Of a stretch of 64,000 nucleotides of DNA, positions 44,095-53,157 are shown piece by piece. Position 1 is the first letter of the stretch, and the number at the start of each line of letters is the position of its first letter. The position numbers were made by a program, and so were the translations under genes. The stretch lies in NCBI GenBank assembly GCA_002309695.1, contig DBXV01000026.1:10318-74317 (forward strand), in the 5' to 3' direction. The notes beneath the pieces are model-generated. The model ran no database searches. It worked only from the letters and a program-made list of their open reading frames with translations, and was not told the origin of the DNA. Origin of the DNA: Myxococcales bacterium UBA1203 (GTDB lineage: Bacteria > Myxococcota > Myxococcia > Myxococcales > UBA5297).

Positions 44095-44864
44095 GGCGCT
44101 GACGGGGATGCGGCCTTCGCCGGGGCATCCTCAATGCGGATGGCGTCCGTCGTAAAAATCGACTGCACCGTGCTGCCCATGCGGTCGGCCATGGAGGCAT
44201 CGGAAAAATCCGCGGATGCCGCTGACTTGATGAACTGCTGAAGCGACACCAGTTCGAGAGGCGAGGCCGAAGACAGGCGCAGCGAAAGCCCGTCCATGTT
44301 CACCGTGACCCGTCGGCCCGTGGCCTGCTCGAATTTGCGCTGAAAGGCGGACACATCCGCGCTGATGGACACCCGCCGCGCCTCGGCCGTGGAGCCGTCG
44401 GTTTCCGCCTCGCGCACCGCCCGGGCGATGGCCGCAAAGGAGTTCATGTCCCTCGCGCCGACACCAGGCACGCCGGACGACGAAGAACGCGCCGCGTTCA
44501 CCAGCTGCCGGGCATCAATCCCGTTCATCTCACTCATGCGATGGAACGAATAGATGAAGCCGATGCCCAGGGCCGTGCTGCCCAGCGAAATCACCAGCGC
44601 CGCAATGGAGAGGACGAGGCCGATGACCGACGGCAGGCGTCCCGTTCCGCGGCACAGGCTGACCCTTTTGCGGGCGAGGCGGACCAGCACGAGGCCGAGA
44701 ACCGCCGTCAAGAGTCCCACCACGGGCAGGAGTCCGAGAAGCAGCGCCGCGATGGATACCGCCAGTGCCGCTGCCGCCATTCGGTTCGCGGGAGGCCTGC
44801 CGCCCGCCTGCTGCCCATTTTCCCCCCAGCCGTCCGCTGCCTGCTCCGTCATCTCTTCTGCCAC
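44091..44864 (-). CDS. membrane protein with DUF4190-like helices and extracytoplasmic domain
   Basis: A 257-residue protein. After a polar start, three hydrophobic helices run through MAAAALAVSIAALLLGLLPV, VGLLTAVLGLVLVRLA and IGLVLSIAALVISLGSTALG, similar to DUF4190 membrane proteins. The remaining 130 residues are soluble, with ISADVSAFQRKFEQATGRRV and a Ser-rich tail. It is the first of a same-strand run 44864-40738 and overlaps the next gene by four bases, so it is probably translated together with the sulfatase-like protein. Function unknown. Confidence 0.65.
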   Translation of the reverse strand: MAEEMTEQAADGWGENGQQAGGRPPANRMAAAALAVSIAALLLGLLPVVGLLTAVLGLVLVRLARKRVSLCRGTGRLPSVIGLVLSIAALVISLGSTALGIGFIYSFHRMSEMNGIDARQLVNAARSSSSGVPGVGARDMNSFAAIARAVREAETDGSTAEARRVSISADVSAFQRKFEQATGRRVTVNMDGLSLRLSSASPLELVSLQQFIKSAASADFSDASMADRMGSTVQSIFTTDAIRIEDAPAKAASPSAP

Positions 44865-44988
44865 CTCGCAACCTCCCGGGTCTTCAGGAAGGCGCGGCTC
44901 CTAGGCGGGCAGATGCGGGGAATCAATCCGCGCCGCGGGAGGCATTCGGTGCTCTCTCCCGACGGCACTGCCGCGCGTGTTCCCCCCC

Positions 44989-45036
44989 CAAAAAAACGCC
45001 GGACGGCCATTCCACTTTGGAATCACCGTCCGGCGA
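44989..45036 (-). terminator. intrinsic terminator after alpha-2-macroglobulin gene
   Basis: CGCCGGACGG (44997-45006) pairs perfectly with CCGTCCGGCG (45026-45035), with an inner ATTCC/GGAAT stem. A run of seven T follows on the - strand. Confidence 0.9.
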
Positions 45037-45088
45037 ATCAGACCGGAAAACCGCTCCGGGTTATTGGGTTATTGGAGCGAGAAACGTC

Positions 45089-48000
45089 CTAGCGCCCGCT
45101 GCCGATGCGCACCGACGTTCCCGACGAATGGGCCGTGAACTCCGGCGCATAGACCGACTGGAGCGTGGCCGGGGCCAGGTGGAAGTCGCCCGCCATCGAC
45201 GCACGCAGGCGGTAGCGCAGCTTGGCCTCTCCAGCGGGCAGCCGCTCGATGAAGAAGTTGCTGGAGCTGTCGCGAACCTCGTGCCGCCAGTACAGGCCGG
45301 TGTCGTAGCGATAGCCGGAGATGGCTTCCACGGGCTCAAAGCCGGCCGCCCTGGGATCGCGCAGGTGAATGAACTCGGCGGGATGGCGCGCCGTCAGCGT
45401 GAACTGAACCTCAACTTCGTCGCCGACATTGAGAGAGGTCGTGCCGCTCAGGGGCTCCAGCGTCCACTGTCCGTCCTTCAAGACGCGGCGGAAATACCTG
45501 CGCTCCACGGCCAGCAGATCGCCCTGCGCCTTCACCTCGCTGCCCTTCTCGGTGGAGTAGTGCCAGGTGGCAGAGGCGAACATGATTCCGGGCGTCTGCT
45601 GCTCTACGCGAATGTCGGAGAGCGACTTTCCGTCGATCTCGTTCGGCGGCAGCGACAGCCTGCGGTCTTCCGGCGAGTTCTTCCCCGCCTCGAAGACGCG
45701 GGTCTCTGTCTTGCCGCCCAGGGTCACGCGGACTTTGTCCGGCTTGCCCGCCCAGCCCTCGGACACGGCGTAGTGCGACAGCGCGGAGATGGCGGCAGCC
45801 GTGGCACGGCTGGAAGTCCAGTGATCCAGCTTCTTGTTGAGGAACAGCCACTGGGCCAGCCCGGCGCGGCGGGGGTCGTTGGGCATGAGCTCGGTGAGAA
45901 CGCGCAGGGCAAAGGCGTGGGACGACACCGTGTCCTGATACCAGAGCCAGCTCCGCTCCTCGGGCTGCCAGAAAGTTCCCTCGTTGTCGGTGGTCTTGGC
46001 GCCGCCCATCACCGTCTCAAAGACGACCTTCGCGTCATCCGTGCGCCCCATGCGGTGGAGCGAGAGGGCCAGGAAACCGCGCCCGCGGGCAGAAAGATTC
46101 TTCCGGTGCCGGTAGGTGTACTCCAGCATCCGGTTGATTTCCGCCTTCGGCAGCGTCCTGCCTGCGAGGCTCTTCGACTCAAAGCCCGTGGCCACAAAGG
46201 TGAGATAGGCCGTCAGCTCGATGCTGACCGCTTTCTTGTCGATCCACGGGGCAATCTCCCGGTTGTACCAGCCGGTCATGAACTGCCACGCCCGATTGGA
46301 CAAATCCGCGGGGATCTGCCCGCCGAACCACGAGGACTCCAGGAAGCCGTCCAGCACGTAGAGCGTCATGTAGGCCGAGGGCTCGCCGCCCTTCCACCAG
46401 CTGAAGCCGCCGCTGCGGTCCTGGCTGGCTTTGAGCTTGCGCAGCGACTTTTCGCGGATGTCGGAAGCGACCTTCGGGTCGAGAATCGCCGTCAGCTTGT
46501 CGTCCGGATCGCTGCCGCCCTTGGCGATGCGCAGCCAGGGCGTCTCTTCGAGCGTCATGCGGCGGTTGGGATCATTCCCGTCAAAGGAAGTGAACTGCGT
46601 TTTCCGGCTGGCGGCCAGCTTCTTGGCCCTCTCTGCCAGCTGGGGCACGCGGGCATAGAGTCCGATGAGCGTGTTCGACGCCGTGAACTTGTCGATCGTC
46701 TCCGAAATGCTCTCGAAGGGCACTTCCATCAGATAGGGCATGGCCGCCAGAACGCCGTCCAGGAGACTCGCGTCCAGCGTCACGTTCAGAGCCTCGTGGA
46801 CGAGGGTGTCATCCCCGGCCGGCAACTCGAAGGACAGCGTCCGGGACTCGTTTCCGCGAAGAGCCGCGAAGCGCGAGACGGACAGATGCGAGCGGCTGGG
46901 CAGGACGGGCAGCTCCCGCATCTCGCCGTCGGAGAGGCCGCCCTGTGCCTTGGCCGCGACAGTGACGCGAATCATGCCAACGCCCGGCGGAACCTGAATG
47001 GGGAACGTCAAAGCGGTTCCCTTTTTGGCGCCGGCGCTGAAGTTCTGCCGGGCAAGGGCGCCGCTCAGCCCGTAGGCCGCCGTCACGTCGCGCCCGGAAT
47101 CCACTTCGGCGATGGTGATGTCCACGGTGCCTTCCAGCTGCTTGTCCGAACTGTTTTCCACCGTCACGGCAAGCTCAGCCTTGTCGCCCTCGCGCAGGAA
47201 TCTGGGCAGGCGCGGGCGCACCATCAGCTTCCGGGCGCTCCTGAACACGGCATCGGCCCTTCCGCCCCTGAGATCCTTGTCCAGAGCCACGGCATAGACC
47301 TGCCACGCGGTCAGGGCGTCTGGCACCGTGAAAGAGAGCGTCACGCTGCCGTCAGCTTTGGGCTGAACGGCGGGAATCCACATCGCCGTCTCGCGGAAGT
47401 CCTGGCGAATCGTCGCCTGCTGAACCGCCGACGCGTCTGCGTCCTCCTCTGACTTCCCGGAAACCGAATCGGTCGACTGCTCCGACTCCTCCTCAGCCCG
47501 TGCTGCCTTCGCTGCTTCTTGCATCGGAGCTGCATTGGCCATGGGCGCCGCGCCGAAGTTGGCACTCTTCTCACTCATCTTAGACCGCGAGGCGTATTTC
47601 ACGCCGCCCATGCCCCGGCCATAGCCAAAGGCCAGATTCTTAAAGTGGTCGCTGCCGAACCGGTACCTGATCCCGTCCCTGTAGGAGGAATCCCTGTCGC
47701 CTCGGCGCTGCACAAACGTGTCCATCGGGCTCTCGCCCTGACTGGACCAGAAGTAGCCACTCCCCGTGCGCGAGGGCAGCAGCGAGAGAGGCGAGAACAG
47801 ATAGGGGTGCGCAAAGACATCGAGGCTCTTGTCGTAGATGAAGCCCAGAACCTCGGCGCTGCCCGGGAGAATTTTCTGGCCGTCGGCCCGGCTGACATTG
47901 AGGCGGATCGTGCGCTTCGTCCCCGGCTCCGCCGTCTCCGGAACGTCGAGCAGCTTCACCACGAGCTCCCTGTCCTCAAAGGGCACGCTGATGCTGCGGG

Positions 48001-51000
48001 TACTCTGAACCAGCTGCCAGTCCATGATCGTCGAGACGCGCACGGTGAAGCCGCCGCGGTCTGCGGGAACGATTTTCCGCTCAAAGACGGAGGCGTCCTT
48101 CCCCGCCACCATCCACTTCTGCTCGACGCGCTTCCCGTCCCGGAAGACTTCCCAGAGGAGGTGCTGCCCCTTGCGGCCGCTGTGAACGACAAAGCGCACG
48201 CTCTCTCCGACGCGGGCGGTGGTTTTGTCGGTGCTGAGAATCAGCGGCAGGTTCACGCCGGGCTTCCCCGAGACGCGGATAAACTGCGCGCGCGTCCGGC
48301 TGGTCTTGCCGGTGGCGGGGTCGGTCACATCGCAGTGCAGCCGGTAGGCGCCCGCAGGCAGGCGGCCCAGCTTGATGACGGCCTTGCCGTCGTCGCCATA
48401 GTCGAGGCTGCCGGAGGCCGCTTCCTTGCCTTCGTCAAAAATCGCCAGCGCTTCATTCGTGCCAACGCTGCTCCAACGGGAACGCATGCTGTCGCCGGGC
48501 AGCAAAAAGCGCTTGTCCAGCCCCATCGCTTTGAAGCTCGCCGCGTCCGACTCGTCCATCCAAGGCATCGCGGGGATGTCCGCCGGCGTCAGAAGCCCGG
48601 TGGGAATGTCGAGGCTAACAATCCGGTAGCTGCCCTTGGCCCGCTTCGGCTCACCCGCCCGCGTCCGGCTGTTCACCACCACCTCGTCATCTGCGCCCGC
48701 CATCAGAACACTCCGGTCGGAATTCTCGGAGTTCAGCTGAATCGACGCCAACAGAGGCTTCCAGCCAACGCTGAGATAGAGCGACGCTGTCCGCGTCTCG
48801 CCTCCCTCGTCGGTGACATTGACGTTAACTCTGTAATTCCACTCGTCGTCGGGGTGCAGCGTCTCCTCTTCCGGATCCATCTTGGGCGTGAACTCGATGG
48901 AAAATTTGCCGCCCGCGCCAATCTGAGACGTGCCGGCGGCCACGACTTCGGAGGACGCACTCCTGCTGGAGTGCCTGAGGAAACGACTTCCCCAGTTGAA
49001 CCACGGGAACCAGGCATAGCGGGGCGTGCGGGTCACAGACCAGACGGCCTTGCCTCCCGTCAGCTGAAATCCCGACAGCGCCTGCGCCGTGCCGCTCAGT
49101 TTGACGGGCGCGTTGAAGACAACGGTGTCCTTGGGCTTCTCCAGGCTGACTTCAAAGGTGGGCCGCTTGTATTCCTCGACCCGGAAGTACTGGCTGCCAA
49201 GCCAGGTTTCCCTGCTCTGCGGGCCTTTCGCCTTGGCGGGCTGATCCAGCGAGACGCCAATGCGCCAGCTGCCCAGTGCGCGCCCCTCGGGCAGGACAAA
49301 CTCGCCGGAAGCGGAGCCGAAGGCGTTGGTCGTGACCTTCGTCGTCGAAATTTTCTGGCCGTTGGCATCGAACAGCGTCGCCGAGAGGTGCGTCCGGGGC
49401 ATCGTGGAGAATTTCAGATTCTTCACGTCGGCTTTGTAGGGGACGAGCTTCCACTGAACCGTCTGCCCCGGCCGGTAGATGGCCCTGTCCGTGTAGACGG
49501 CCGCATGGGTTTGAACCGAATTCTTCCCTTCCCTGTATCTGGAGCTCCAGAGATAGCTGAGGTTGATGGCCATCTCCTCCCCGTGCCGGGCCACGGCATA
49601 CCAGCTGCGGTCGTCGTCGTTCCCGCTCCCGATTACCATGCGCACCTGTCCGGAGGCGTCCGTGCGCCCGCTCCCCGCTTGGACATAGGGCGCGTCCCAA
49701 CGGTCACGGGACTGCTGGAACACCTCGACCTGGGCACCCTGAATGGGCGCGCCGTTGTCTGCGTCCACGACGCCGATGTCCACCTGCCCGCTGCCGTCCG
49801 AGACCATGCGCTCGGTGATGGCGATGCGCGACAGCACGAAGATATTCCCCGAGATGCCCGCACGGCGGAGGTCGAAGGACTCATCCGTCGAAGCGGCAAT
49901 CAGATACACCCCGGACGCATCGAGGGGCGGCTCCACAAACGTCTGATGGCTCCGGTAGTCCCCCGGGTCGGTCAGGCTGACATTCCAGGCTGCGGTCGGG
50001 CGCTGGGAGGCCACAATCCTCTCCGCCTCTTTGTCCAGATCCTGACTGCGCCTGTATTTCATCTTCATCCGCCATGCGGCGATATCGAAGGGATAGGCGC
50101 GGAAGAAAATCTGCCGGACATTCTTGTGCGAGACCGCAATCGAGCGCTTCCGGGGGCCGTCGAGGGCGGACACATCGACATTAAAACTCGGCGACTCAAT
50201 GGATTCGACGATGGTGCGGCACAACTCGCCGCCGGGGGTATTGGGAAACGCGTCCTGGCCCGCTTTGGCCAGCGCCAGCGCGTCGATCATCGCGTCAGCG
50301 CGGCTGCTCCAGCGCACGTTATCGGCCAGCGTGCAGACGGCCATCGACCACCAGGGCTCCTTCTCAAAGCCCTTCAGCCGCTCCCGGTAGTCGTCCGACA
50401 GGCGCTTTTTCTGAGACTCGGTCACCAGGGGGGACAAGGTCAAAAAGCGCATCCGCCGCGTCTCCAGCTCGGCCTCACGGCGGCCCGCCGCACGGTGAAA
50501 CGCCTCCAGATCGCTGAAGATCGCGCTGATTTTCGCCACCGGATGAACCGATTTGTCTGTCAGACGAGAGGGGTCGGCATTCAGATCCCCGCCCGTGCCC
50601 AGAATCACCTCGGCGGGAACTTCAAAGACGTTGAACTGATCGCTGGCCCGCCACAGTCCCCGGAAAGACAGATGATCTACCCACAGATAGGACAAGGCGT
50701 CGCGCAGCGTGGGGCGGATGTTTTTGGGATACTCGTTCCGCTCGATGAGATCCTCAAAGGTCTCAAAAGTCATGTTCGCCAGATCGGCGCGAATGGCCCA
50801 GAGATCGGCGAAGGCGGCGTTGATGGCCTGGACAATCTCGTCCTGCGTCCAGTTTTTCAGCGGCTTCTTCCCTTCGGAGGCCATCTTCTCGCGGCGCCGG
50901 ATCTCCCAGCTGTATCGCGAGACATAGCGGAGCAGCGCACTCGCCCGCGCCAGCTGAATCCGCGCCCGGGCCTCGGAATCCGCGGGCACAGCCGCGTCCA

Positions 51001-51370
51001 GCAGCAGCTGAGCCGCCGTCTCAAATCCATCGAGAGAAATCCGGCACTGTGCCTCAGCCACCAGCGCGCGGGCAGATATCTTCGCATCGTGATCGGCATC
51101 TGCGGTGCGGCGCAGCTCTGCCGCCATCTGTGCCGCCTCCCTGTATTTACCCTCGTTGGAAAGTCGGCGAATCTTCTGAAGAACCTCTTCCCTAACCTCA
51201 GCTTCCCTGACCTGCGGGGACGCCGCCGAAGCACCCGCCGCCTCTGCACGGGCTGAAAACACCGACAGAAGCAGCACTGCCATGAGGGAGGAAATCACCC
51301 TCCACAGAGCTCGCCCCTGACTCCTGCGATGCCCGATTTGACCGCAATGACTGACCGCCTGATTCAACAT
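45089..51370 (-). CDS. bacterial alpha-2-macroglobulin family protein without a thioester
   Basis: A 2093-residue secreted protein. The N-terminal signal (VISSLMAVLLLSVFSARAEA, after a 24-residue lead) is followed by about 500 helical residues, then macroglobulin domains (YTDRAIYRPGQTVQWKLVPY near 630), an Arg/Glu-rich bait-like region (about 1280-1340, near AKAARAEEESEQSTDSVSGK) and the A2M core (MWIPAVQPKADGSVTLSFTV). The terpenoid-toroid domain follows from about 1540. The family thioester (CxEQ) is replaced by VPFESISETIDKF near residue 1555, so covalent trapping is unlikely. The ending resembles a receptor-binding domain. ATG 51370 has AAGGAG 6 bases upstream. A role in inhibiting outside proteases is inferred. 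Confidence 0.88.
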   Translation of the reverse strand: MLNQAVSHCGQIGHRRSQGRALWRVISSLMAVLLLSVFSARAEAAGASAASPQVREAEVREEVLQKIRRLSNEGKYREAAQMAAELRRTADADHDAKISARALVAEAQCRISLDGFETAAQLLLDAAVPADSEARARIQLARASALLRYVSRYSWEIRRREKMASEGKKPLKNWTQDEIVQAINAAFADLWAIRADLANMTFETFEDLIERNEYPKNIRPTLRDALSYLWVDHLSFRGLWRASDQFNVFEVPAEVILGTGGDLNADPSRLTDKSVHPVAKISAIFSDLEAFHRAAGRREAELETRRMRFLTLSPLVTESQKKRLSDDYRERLKGFEKEPWWSMAVCTLADNVRWSSRADAMIDALALAKAGQDAFPNTPGGELCRTIVESIESPSFNVDVSALDGPRKRSIAVSHKNVRQIFFRAYPFDIAAWRMKMKYRRSQDLDKEAERIVASQRPTAAWNVSLTDPGDYRSHQTFVEPPLDASGVYLIAASTDESFDLRRAGISGNIFVLSRIAITERMVSDGSGQVDIGVVDADNGAPIQGAQVEVFQQSRDRWDAPYVQAGSGRTDASGQVRMVIGSGNDDDRSWYAVARHGEEMAINLSYLWSSRYREGKNSVQTHAAVYTDRAIYRPGQTVQWKLVPYKADVKNLKFSTMPRTHLSATLFDANGQKISTTKVTTNAFGSASGEFVLPEGRALGSWRIGVSLDQPAKAKGPQSRETWLGSQYFRVEEYKRPTFEVSLEKPKDTVVFNAPVKLSGTAQALSGFQLTGGKAVWSVTRTPRYAWFPWFNWGSRFLRHSSRSASSEVVAAGTSQIGAGGKFSIEFTPKMDPEEETLHPDDEWNYRVNVNVTDEGGETRTASLYLSVGWKPLLASIQLNSENSDRSVLMAGADDEVVVNSRTRAGEPKRAKGSYRIVSLDIPTGLLTPADIPAMPWMDESDAASFKAMGLDKRFLLPGDSMRSRWSSVGTNEALAIFDEGKEAASGSLDYGDDGKAVIKLGRLPAGAYRLHCDVTDPATGKTSRTRAQFIRVSGKPGVNLPLILSTDKTTARVGESVRFVVHSGRKGQHLLWEVFRDGKRVEQKWMVAGKDASVFERKIVPADRGGFTVRVSTIMDWQLVQSTRSISVPFEDRELVVKLLDVPETAEPGTKRTIRLNVSRADGQKILPGSAEVLGFIYDKSLDVFAHPYLFSPLSLLPSRTGSGYFWSSQGESPMDTFVQRRGDRDSSYRDGIRYRFGSDHFKNLAFGYGRGMGGVKYASRSKMSEKSANFGAAPMANAAPMQEAAKAARAEEESEQSTDSVSGKSEEDADASAVQQATIRQDFRETAMWIPAVQPKADGSVTLSFTVPDALTAWQVYAVALDKDLRGGRADAVFRSARKLMVRPRLPRFLREGDKAELAVTVENSSDKQLEGTVDITIAEVDSGRDVTAAYGLSGALARQNFSAGAKKGTALTFPIQVPPGVGMIRVTVAAKAQGGLSDGEMRELPVLPSRSHLSVSRFAALRGNESRTLSFELPAGDDTLVHEALNVTLDASLLDGVLAAMPYLMEVPFESISETIDKFTASNTLIGLYARVPQLAERAKKLAASRKTQFTSFDGNDPNRRMTLEETPWLRIAKGGSDPDDKLTAILDPKVASDIREKSLRKLKASQDRSGGFSWWKGGEPSAYMTLYVLDGFLESSWFGGQIPADLSNRAWQFMTGWYNREIAPWIDKKAVSIELTAYLTFVATGFESKSLAGRTLPKAEINRMLEYTYRHRKNLSARGRGFLALSLHRMGRTDDAKVVFETVMGGAKTTDNEGTFWQPEERSWLWYQDTVSSHAFALRVLTELMPNDPRRAGLAQWLFLNKKLDHWTSSRATAAAISALSHYAVSEGWAGKPDKVRVTLGGKTETRVFEAGKNSPEDRRLSLPPNEIDGKSLSDIRVEQQTPGIMFASATWHYSTEKGSEVKAQGDLLAVERRYFRRVLKDGQWTLEPLSGTTSLNVGDEVEVQFTLTARHPAEFIHLRDPRAAGFEPVEAISGYRYDTGLYWRHEVRDSSSNFFIERLPAGEAKLRYRLRASMAGDFHLAPATLQSVYAPEFTAHSSGTSVRIGSGR

Positions 51371-51536
51371 GTGGACTCCTTGAGATTTTTTGTCTGGAAA
51401 CCCGCGCGGAGCGGCCGAAAATGGCCGGTCCTCCTTCGGCAGGCCAACAGGCGTCCGCCGTGACCTGGAAGAAACACTTTCCAACCTACACCTACCCCCC
51501 CCGTCCCCCGTCAACATACGCTTAGGAGATATATCC

Positions 51537-52664
51537 ATGAATTCAAGACGACATCATCTTCCATTTTTGACTTTGTTGGTCAGCTGTCTGGTTCCCGGAA
51601 CTGTCCTGATGCCCGCCTGCGGAGGCGACGACGAGAGCGGCAAGCCCACTGTGACGGCGGATGCCGGAAGCCACGGACTGACCGACGCGGGCACTGCGGA
51701 CGCGGGGCACACGCCCACCATCATCACAGACAAGCCGGACGCTGGCGGCACGGACCTGCCTGACGCCTGGACGCCCGTCGTTCCCCCGACTTCCGAGGAC
51801 GCCTCCATTGTCTGGCTGCACACCGCGCTGGAACTCTACAAGGGCGACCTCGCTGTGCAGCCCTTCACTTACGAGCTGGTCGGCACGTTCACCTGCCCCA
51901 AATATGAGGAGCTCACCGGCAGTCCTCTCAAGTCGGTCAATGACCTCGCGGTTGATAAGGACGGCAATCTCTTCGCCGTGGCCGCCAAGGCCGCCATGCC
52001 CGTCACTGTCGAGGGCACGAGCGTCAAATGCACCGACGTGTGGGCATTTCCCGAGGGCACGGCCAGCTTCATGGGGCTCACCTTTGCTCCCGCCGGAACG
52101 CTGGACGCGGAGAACGAAGTGCTGGTGGGCGCGGACAACTCCGGCAAGCTCTGGCGCATCGACGAGACAGACGGCCACACCGTGCAAATCGGAACCTTCG
52201 GCACCATTCCCGAGACAGACGGCCACGGAAACGCCTTTCTCGCGGATTACGTTGGCAAGGAATTCAAGCTCTCCGGCGACATCGTCTTTATGTCCAACGA
52301 GGGCAATCCCGTGGGCTTCGCCACCGTCATCGAGTGCAAGGATTACAAAAAGTGCAAAGGCGACACGCTGGTGGAAATCGACCTCGCCAAGCTCAGGGAC
52401 GGAAATACCGGCTCTGTGGTCAAGTCCATCCGGGGCAAGGTGGTCAAAAGCGCTTCATGCAGCGACACTGAACACGACACATACGGCTCGATGTACGGCA
52501 TCGCCGCCTATGAAGCGCAGATCTATGGATTCTCGTATGCGGGCGAAATCGTGGAGCTCTCCAACGCCGACGGCACGGCCTGCCTGATTCAGAGCGACGC
52601 AGAGAAGAAATTCTACGGTGCGGGCATTACGACTGCCGCCAAAGTGGAAATACATTTCAATTAA
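51537..52664 (+). CDS. lipoprotein, possible beta-propeller
   Basis: A 375-residue lipoprotein. The signal ends in LMPAC, and an Asp/Thr/Pro-rich spacer follows (about residues 28-85). The rest has repeated blade-like segments such as LKSVNDLAVDKDGNLFAVAA, MGLTFAPAGTLDAENEVLVG, GKLWRIDETDGHT and GSMYGIAAYEAQIYGFSYAG, which look like a beta-propeller with DxDGN turns. ATG 51537 has TAGGAG 8-9 bases upstream. It is transcribed divergently from the macroglobulin gene across a 166-base gap. No defined function; a surface sensor or binding protein is a guess. Confidence 0.75.
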   Translation: MNSRRHHLPFLTLLVSCLVPGTVLMPACGGDDESGKPTVTADAGSHGLTDAGTADAGHTPTIITDKPDAGGTDLPDAWTPVVPPTSEDASIVWLHTALELYKGDLAVQPFTYELVGTFTCPKYEELTGSPLKSVNDLAVDKDGNLFAVAAKAAMPVTVEGTSVKCTDVWAFPEGTASFMGLTFAPAGTLDAENEVLVGADNSGKLWRIDETDGHTVQIGTFGTIPETDGHGNAFLADYVGKEFKLSGDIVFMSNEGNPVGFATVIECKDYKKCKGDTLVEIDLAKLRDGNTGSVVKSIRGKVVKSASCSDTEHDTYGSMYGIAAYEAQIYGFSYAGEIVELSNADGTACLIQSDAEKKFYGAGITTAAKVEIHFN

Positions 52665-52734
52665 AGAAATCGCTCTCCCCAAATCACCTGGGGCAAGTGC
52701 ATCATCATGGAGGTGCACCACCGTTTTTTGTCAT

Positions 52735-53064
52735 TTACTGTGAATGACAAAATTCGCTCAGCCAGAGAATTCGAGAGGCCTTTGTTGATGAATTGATTTT
52801 CGCCTCATCAAATAAAAATCCCCTCTGCCAAATATATTGGCCAAATATATTGGAAGAGGGGATTTTTAGTTCATGGACAATTATTTTCGAGGACTCATCG
52901 CCCGGCGTCAGCGCATAAAAGTGAATATCATATGTATTTTTTCCCTCGGTGTCCGCCGCGCTGGAGAGGGACCGAATGTCCACGCGCTGAGGCATACTTT
53001 GAATGGTCTGTCCCAGGTTCATTTGGGGGGTATGTGCCGAAAACAAAAAAATAACTTTATCCAT
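52735..53064 (-). CDS. doubtful hypothetical protein
   Basis: A 109-residue frame beginning MDKVIFLFSAHTPQMNLG, with a plausible amino-acid mix (IHFYALTPGDESSKIIVHEL) but no recognised domain. The strong terminator hairpin at 52812-52868 lies inside its 3' half, which makes a real gene less likely. It may be an artefact of an AT-rich gap. The start at 53064 is the first Met after which the sequence looks protein-like. Confidence 0.3.
   Translation of the reverse strand: MDKVIFLFSAHTPQMNLGQTIQSMPQRVDIRSLSSAADTEGKNTYDIHFYALTPGDESSKIIVHELKIPSSNIFGQYIWQRGFLFDEAKINSSTKASRILWLSEFCHSQ
52812..52868. terminator. large bidirectional terminator with a tandem repeat in the loop
   Basis: TAAAAATCCCCTCT (52813-52826) pairs perfectly with AGAGGGGATTTTTA (52855-52868). 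The 28-base loop carries two copies of CCAAATATATTGG. It can end transcription from the lipoprotein gene 150 bases before it, or from the - strand. Confidence 0.8.
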
Positions 53065-53157
53065 AAATGAACACTGCAACTCCCTCCCCCTTTCGGGCAT
53101 CTCAGTGCGCTTCCCCGACTTTTCGATTCTCAACAGACTGACCGAAAGAGGCCCGCT

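Larger units (their letters stand above)
52665..53157. other. 493-base gap before uvrA
   Basis: This AT-richer stretch holds a large terminator at 52812-52868 and a doubtful small ORF on the - strand. The uvrA promoter should lie in 53065-53157; I found no clear SOS-box pattern (CTG-N10-CAG or GAAC-N4-GTTC). Confidence 0.5.

Noticed and set aside
44765..47452. 895-residue + strand open frame
   Set aside because: Shadow of the A2M 3' part and the gap before it; no domain or ribosome site.
47519..51256. 1245-residue + strand open frame opposite the alpha-2-macroglobulin gene
   Set aside because: Antisense frame in GC-rich DNA; Arg/Pro/His-rich composition and no domain, while the - strand frame is a clear A2M.
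53065..53157. LexA/SOS box before uvrA
   Set aside because: No CTG-N10-CAG or GAAC-N4-GTTC pattern could be found by eye.
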